Source: Cyanodermella asteris
Taxonomy: Eukaryota > Ascomycota > Lecanoromycetes > Ostropales > Stictidaceae
Direction of reading: 5' to 3'
Assembly (NCBI GenBank): GCA_900618795.1
Contig: UYJD01000004.1
Coordinates: 1,088,605 to 1,152,604 of the forward strand
Length of the DNA: 64,000 nt
The stretch's first letter is position 1. Every line of letters begins with the position of its first letter. Under the pieces are notes generated by a model. That model had not been told where the DNA came from. It saw nothing but the letters and a program-made list of their open reading frames with translations, and made no database searches. Made by a program: the position numbers and the translations under genes. Below are positions 58,301 to 64,000 of this stretch, piece by piece.

Positions 58301-61232
58301 AGCATCCTTGCCCAGCGGAGAATCTAGACCCTCTCGTGGACATGGACTGGACTTCTGGCAGTTGGAACGGATGCTGTACAGTAGGACTCGTCAGCAACGT
58401 CAAAAGCCCAGGAGGCCTTTTCAGAGGCCGCCAGGTTGCGGAGTGACCACCGATGATTGAAAGATCTGTGACAACATCCACTGCAAAATCAGCCAAGCTC
58501 GGAGGAGCCTTCGGCTCGCGTATACACAAGAATTGACCACATATACTGGACACATTTCTTGTCCTGCATGCGCAAACACATGAACGGCAACGTCGCTCGC
58601 CGCTGCTCGTCCAGTAAGCTAGTCAGCTTAGCGAAGCAGTCGTAATCGAGTCGGAGACATCAGCGGTGGCACGTCCGGCCCAGAGGGGCGAGTCGGCCGC
58701 TGAGAGGCTGACGCGCTCAGCAAGTCGTGACAAAGCACCAGTAAACAGACGGCGGCAGAACCCATGGCTGCCTGAGCAAGCGAAGGGACGCGGAAGCGAT
58801 CAGTCGCAGGTCTATACGTAGTAGTCCATACAAATTTTGCCGCGGCCGGGATGTGGTGAGCCATGGCGCTTTTGCCGGCACAACGGGAGCAGGCACACAT
58901 GTGGTGAACGAAATGGTATGGTGAGGCGCAGAGAGGCACTATTGGCGGCATTTCTGAGACCTGCGCCGCAGCTATCTCTCGTGGGCACCCGGGCCTAAGA
59001 CTGCCCGATGGACCCAGCCTGGATCCGTGCGCTCAGGTACCCGGTCGTGTCAAGCCCGTGTCCGTGAGCAGGTGTACGCTGATAACCGGCAAATTTTCCA
59101 ACGACCTTCTCCTTCAAGGCCTTTTGGCCGGCCGTTGGCGTCGCAGTAAGTATGTTTGGCTTGAACTATTGCGAGACAGGACCACGCCTTGCGACGGCCT
59201 CGAAGACGAGCATGCGTCTCTTCCGGTGTGTAGTCGGATGCAGGAACGCTGAGCAGACCGGTAGCCATGCGACAAGTGGACGCACGCTGCGGCCAGAAAT
59301 CGATGAGAAAGCACGATTGGGCCAGATATCGATGCCACTGACGCCAATCGGAAGATAGTACGCATCCGCCAGAGTGTTCTGCCACACGAGTGTGTGGGTG
59401 GTCTCTATCGTGGTTCGCCATCGACAGGACCAGTCATGGCGGTGCCCCCAATCGCACAGCGGTCGGCAGAAACAGGGCACAACAGGGTACCGTTCGGGTG
59501 ACCAGCACTCCCAGCAGCCCAAACTACGCCGCGCCGGCTGCGCAGAAGGAAGAGGCTTGAAGAAATACGAGAGGAACAGGAAAGGTCGCCCTGTTTTCGT
59601 TTGCTGTTAGCTTTGCGACTTGGAAACGGAGGCTAGCGGCTCCTCGCGCGCCGTCGAACGTCGCCGCACCTTTCACCACCCGCTGCTGTTTGCCGTCGGC
59701 AGTATGTGCTGGGCTGTGGTCGCTCGGTAGTATGGTGTGTCTGCCCTGCTGGCTTTACTTCGTATCGAGATGGTTGACAGAGGAGAGGGCAACGTACAGC
59801 TCACTTCAAACCACGACAGCCACACAGTACTGTACATGGCGCGGGACAGCTCCTCCTGCTCTGCCGCCATGTCGTTGGAGCAGTGCCAGGATGATGACAG
59901 GCCCTGGCAGAGGTGAACACGGGCGGACGGGGATGATGATGATGATGAAAAGCTGGAGCTTTCACAAGGGAAGGGAAAAGCACGTGATGTGAGCTGCTGA
60001 AGTACAAGATTGGTGGCCGCGAAAATTTCGGCTCTTTAGCGAGCTGGGGCGCCGTTCGAGCGCAACGTCGTCGGGGCCTTTGGGGGGCCTTTCCTCGCCT
60101 GGGCCCCCCGGGGGCTTGCACCACCGCCAAAACTGCCCCGTTTGGTCGATATTCGCCGCTTCAACAGTGCGAGCAGCAGCAGGTACCCCAGCCACTCACC
60201 AGTCCAGACGCAAGGGCGACAGTCACAGTCAACAACCATCACTGCATGCTGCATCGAACGAGCCACGGCACGGAAGCCTCATCCAGCCCGTCCCGACGGA
60301 AATCATAATGCAAGGGCACGGAGACCGCTCCATCGTCTGTGACTGCTCCGACGACATCGCCAGGTGCCTCTCCCATGGCGTTCTGTGATCTTGTCCTCGA
60401 TGTGCTTCATTTACAGCCGCATGCTCCGCTATGAGGTATGATCTGCTCGGCAGACATTCGGATGGGTCAAAGACTGTTGGAAAAATGGAGCTCAATGGAG
60501 CTTTGACGGTGGGGTTGAGACGCGTACCCATTGCCAAACACCCTTGTCTCAGGACCGTCTCTGTTTGAAATCAGACATCTTGAGCTCGTGGCCGAATCGA
60601 GGACCTCTCTCGACACGAGATGCTCGGTTTTCGAGAGACGACTCGCGACTGATTTCATGATTGAGCTTTCTTTGTCCCTGCTGGGTATGTCATGATGATC
60701 AGGCTCGGCTACGTGCAAGCTCCAAGCATCTGCTTTCGTCGGATCGCGATGGTCGATCAGGCATGCACAGGACCTTCGCCCGGCACCAGATTGTGCCTCA
60801 GTGAGCGAAAACTCTGAGATTGAGCTATCTCCATATGTCTGAGAGCACAAAACCCGCCGATTCTGAAGTCATGTACCCATTTTCGGGCTCCACACCTGTG
60901 CTTGTACCAGGACAGAAGGAAGGATTGATCCTGCCGCCGTCCTCCCCTTCAGGAATCGCTGTTAGAACGGTCACACTGCATCACCAGGTCATCACCCAGA
61001 TGACAGATGCTGGTCGACAATTGGGTCTTCACAGCTATTCACTCGAGGATCGGTGCTTTTGAGACAAGATCTGGCTTTACTCGCATATGTCGGCAGCGCA
61101 AGTCAAGGACTTTGGCAGGTTTGTCTCAGATCTGGATTTGAACGTACATGCTCTGCAGGTGGCGAAGCCAACGATTTGTTTTGGGATTTGTGTAACTTCA
61201 AGAATCTGTTCGTCGTCAGGGGGGTGAGCTTC
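55348..61232. other. Gene-poor stretch, 5.9 kb
   Basis: Overlapping frames on both strands without domains. The left 900 bp is the promoter side of the Ser/Pro-rich gene, purine-rich on the plus strand with a GCAGA/GCGGA pentamer repeat at 55695-55726. A GC-rich hairpin (60082-60109) and a GAT microsatellite (about 59931-59947) lie in the right part. I see no tRNA, transposon or gene. Confidence 0.45.
60082..60109. other. GC hairpin
   Basis: GGGGGGCC and GGCCCCCC form a perfect 8-bp stem around a 12-nt loop (TTTCCTCGCCTG). Confidence 0.7.
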
Positions 61233-63631
61233 TTAAACAAATCCACGCATCGTCCAGCCAAAAGCAAAATGCACAAATGGCTTCAAGCTATTTGGAAAAG
61301 TCCGGTTTGCCCTGCCTGTAACATATTGTTCGGGTTCTTCTTGGACCGTGATTGTGATAAATTGCTCGCCAGGTCGTACAGATCGGTGACATCCGAATAA
61401 TTCCATGCTCCAAGTTTTCTGGGTATCGTCCAAACCCAACACAGCACAACAACATCCTGGCTTCAACAGATGTTGGCAACCGCGCACCCGACCTACATCC
61501 AAATATTCCTGTATTACACGTCTGGTGTTAAAAACTGGGTTCGTTGAGTGCGAGCTGAGCTGAGCGCCGAATCGTAGAACCCATCTCCCCGAGCTTCTCA
61601 CAACTTCAGCCTCCGCATCTCCACGAAATCTGCTTTGCTGCACAAAGAAAAGAAAAAGGAGAGGGAAAACAACTGATTTCATCAAGTGCAAGCTGAGTTG
61701 AATTCCACGTCCCAGTGCTTCTCCCACCTTCAACCTCCAACTCTCCACAAAATCCACAACATCGAAGAAACTCCTCTTGTAAAACCTATCCATCGTCGTC
61801 CTATCCACCCCCCGCAACCCAAATTGATGTTGGAAAGTACCAAACTCCCAGCTATCAAGCACGCTCCACATGATAGCGCCCATGACATCAACTCCATCCA
61901 CCCAAATCGCCTTCGTGATCTCGTTCAAGTAGCTCAGATAATATTCCGAGCGCTGCACGTCGTACTGCACGATACTCCGTTGCTGGTCGAGGAGGCCACT
62001 GATGGGCAGACCGAATCCAGACAGCAGGACGGGGACGCGGTACGTGTTCCAGAGATAGTTGAGTTGGGAGCGCAGGTAGGGTGCCGTGTTATACATGATG
62101 TAGTCGGTGTGCGGGCCCATGAGCCAGTCGTTGGAGGTGAGTTCCGTGGTGCCGACGCAGGTTGGGTAATGGGCGTTGGTGGTGCTGTTGTCGGTGCTGC
62201 AGGCGGTGTAGTCGGTGACGATGGGGTAGACGGCTTGGGCGCTGTAGCCGTCGAAGCTGACAAAGTCCATTGTCCCCTTCAAGTATGCGCGATCATCTGC
62301 TGAAAGGGGGACGAAGTCTTGGATTGTTTGTTTGAATGCGTCGGGGTAGTCCCCGCCGAGTACGAGCGTGTTCAAGAAGGGCCCGAATTGGAGATCTGAA
62401 AGATGCTGAACAGCTTCGACGTGAGATGCGTTGTTTGGGTCAAGCGGTTGAGCGGGCGCGGCACCCATCTTCATGTTTATCTTGCCGGTTCCATTCAGCT
62501 CGTGGTGGTAGAAATGCCAGAGTCTGGCGTGAGACTTGATAACGTGGTCCATGCCTGCACCTCCGGCGATTCCCACGTTCGGCCCGTTGATGGTGATCCA
62601 GATAGGTACGCGATCGGCAAAATGAGCCATGACGATCTTGCCGTAATTGACGAATGCGTCCTCGAACAATGGTGTATCATAGCTTGTGAACTCGAATCCG
62701 TAGTACGCGCGTTGAGAAAGCGTCTCGGTGAGGTTGCTGCCGAAGATTGGCAGTGGCGTGTCAAGGTGAAGCAACGTCACAATCGGCACCATCCCCTTCG
62801 AGATGGCGAAGTCGATGAGATCTTCGTAGTGAGCAAGACCTTGTGAGTTTACTGGCGTGCCCGGAAAGTCGAATGGTAGGATGCGACTCCAGGATATGGA
62901 GAATGAGTAGTACACCAATCCCATAGCTGCCATTCGTTCAATATCTTGCTTGTATAAGTAGTAATTCTCGACTGCAATGAAGTTTTTGTCGATCTCGGGC
63001 ACACCCAATACCGCTCTGATGCCTGCGGGAAGTATCTGCTGGTAGAGATCGGTGATGGCCGGAGTCCTACTTTCGTCGGCAATGGCACCTTCGATCTGCG
63101 GCGCCGCGGCGGCAGCAGCAAAGATGAAGCCATTGGGAAACGGTAAGCAGTCGGTGGAGTAAATGGCAACGGAGGTGGCAAGATGAGAGATTGAGTAGGC
63201 ACCGGGGTGGGGCTGACTGTGGTCGAGAAAATGCCGCGGGTGAAGTTTGGCAGCATCAAATTGTTCCATACGGACGAAAACGCGGCTTGTCCATAGCGAT
63301 CAGTTGGACTCGACCCGTTGGTCCCATTCAGAGGTGACCAGTTCCCGTACGAAGTTGTCGAGACGTTTGCGAACAAGGTAGCATAAGCGGAGTATGCAGA
63401 AGCGTAGGCGACGGTGGGTGAACCTGTCGGAAGCGCGATGGCAGTGCGCGTTGTCTCCGTGAGCGAATATGAGAACTGCTGATATCTATATGATGGCTTT
63501 GCGACGGACAGGGTCTGACTTGTACTACTTGCAAAGCAAGTTCTGTACTCGGAGCCAGGCACATATACTTGCTGTGCCAAAGAGACACTCAGGCAGACTG
63601 CGAGCTCTATAAGCACCAAGGGAACGAACAT
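61233..63631 (-). pseudogene. GH1 beta-glucosidase relative lacking both catalytic glutamates
   Basis: Begins MFVPLVLIELAVCLSVSLAQ, a signal peptide, then a Ser/Thr-rich N-terminal extension as in fungal GH1 secreted forms (NFTRGIFSTTVSPTPVPTQS). Near 63160 the frame changes at a short T run, and the GH1 body follows: CLPFPNGFIF, YYSFSISWSRILPF, VTLLHLDTPLPIFG, and more, to YKRSFFDVVDFVES at about 61740. Retaining GH1 enzymes use two Glu. The acid/base motif TINEPN is TINGPN here (codon GGG, about 62583-62585), and the nucleophile motif SEFGLP is SGFGLP (codon GGA, about 62016-62018). Both Glu are thus Gly, so the product, even if made, should not hydrolyse. The frame stays open to 61233, but the last 170 codons include a diverged copy of the gene's own end, so the true end is probably near 61700. 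Confidence 0.8.
61543..61632. repeat. Diverged partial duplicate of the GH1 3' end
   Basis: The plus-strand text GTGCGAGCTGAGCTGA..CTTCTCACAACTTCAG..CTCCACGAAATC resembles 61683-61756 (GTGCAAGCTGAGTTGA..CTTCTCCCACCTTCAA..CTCCACAAAATC). Read on the minus strand, both give DFVE..RLK, the end of the GH1 coding region. This looks like an old tandem copy of the gene's 3' end, about 130 bp away. Confidence 0.6.
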
Positions 63632-64000
63632 TCTGAGATGAAAAAATAAAATAAAAATCAATGGAGGGTTTGGAATACACACGTCTGCAATACTGGTACA
63701 ACGGAAGGTGCTACCATCCCAATGCCCATAACTTGAACGCATTATTCTGGAAAGAAAAAAGCGAACACGATCATTAAATCACTACCTATTTCCAATCATT
63801 GAGGCTGTCGCGGAGGCTTACCATACGCACTGGTAAAGTGATTTTCGGTCATGTCGATGGCCCCAGGGAATCCTTCAGCTCCGAGAATTACTACTCTGCC
63901 TAGAAGAGGTTAATCAGATCAGGTAAGGACAATGAGCTGACATGCAGCGTAGTCCGAAGCACGGCTAGGTGTCGTTTCGTGCAGCCTCGCTGGCAGCTGA
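63632..64000. other. Flank of the GH1 locus
   Basis: The promoter side of the GH1 gene, with an A/T-rich stretch AAAAAATAAAATAAAAAT at 63641-63659 next to the start. The window ends without another supported gene. Confidence 0.45.

Overview
The window is nuclear DNA of a filamentous ascomycete (Pezizomycotina; Dothideomycetes is my guess, not proven). The evidence is short introns of about 55-110 nt with GTRNGT donors and CTRAY-like branch sites, fungal gene families (Aurora/Ark1, Tip41, Mrh4, Zn2Cys6 regulator, DUF7598-like membrane protein, CHRD protein, DHA-type MFS transporter), and monocistronic genes on both strands separated by promoters. I recognise no rRNA, convincing tRNA, CRISPR array, intact transposon or virus-like element.

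Layout. 1-1.56 kb has no gene I can support. 1.56-5 kb holds an Aurora kinase and TIP41 in divergent orientation, then a small mitochondrial protein. 6.2-8.5 kb carries two tandem secreted, apparently GPI-anchored Ala-rich proteins; a third relative lies at 20.4-21.4 kb. 8.9-10.8 kb is the mitochondrial DEAD-box helicase MRH4, followed by a repetitive, frame-broken hypothetical gene (11.1-13.3 kb), a four-helix membrane protein (13.7-14.7 kb), a tiny four-exon SERF-like gene (15.9-16.2 kb) and a damaged amidase (17.1-19.6 kb). NADP-glutamate dehydrogenase is at 22.6-24.1 kb. After about 4 kb without genes come a Ser-rich hypothetical (28.1 kb), a Zn2Cys6 regulator (29.8-32.3 kb), a decayed arylsulfotransferase-family gene (33.9-35.5 kb) and an MFS transporter (37.1-38.7 kb). 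39.6-47.4 kb is denser: a hypothetical gene, a Mid2/WSC-like single-pass surface protein, TAF13, KSH1, a Cwf18-like splicing factor and a secreted CHRD protein. 47.4-53.7 kb is gene-poor with microsatellites and one long foldback. 53.7-55.3 kb holds a conserved Ser/Pro-rich protein; 55.3-61.2 kb is again gene-poor; 61.2-63.6 kb is a GH1 beta-glucosidase relative that has lost both catalytic glutamates.

Two themes stand out. First, a small family of secreted proteins shares a repeated Cys-containing module (ending VALSLQ) and a near-identical C-terminal tail (GLAYGL); I do not know a named family for it. Second, there is a contrast between intact housekeeping genes (kinase, TIP41, MRH4, GDH, TAF13, KSH1, SERF, CWF18) and accessory genes (amidase, regulator, arylsulfotransferase, GH1, repetitive protein) that carry frame breaks, an in-frame stop or lost catalytic residues, which looks like selective decay of accessory metabolism. 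No secondary-metabolite cluster core enzyme is visible.
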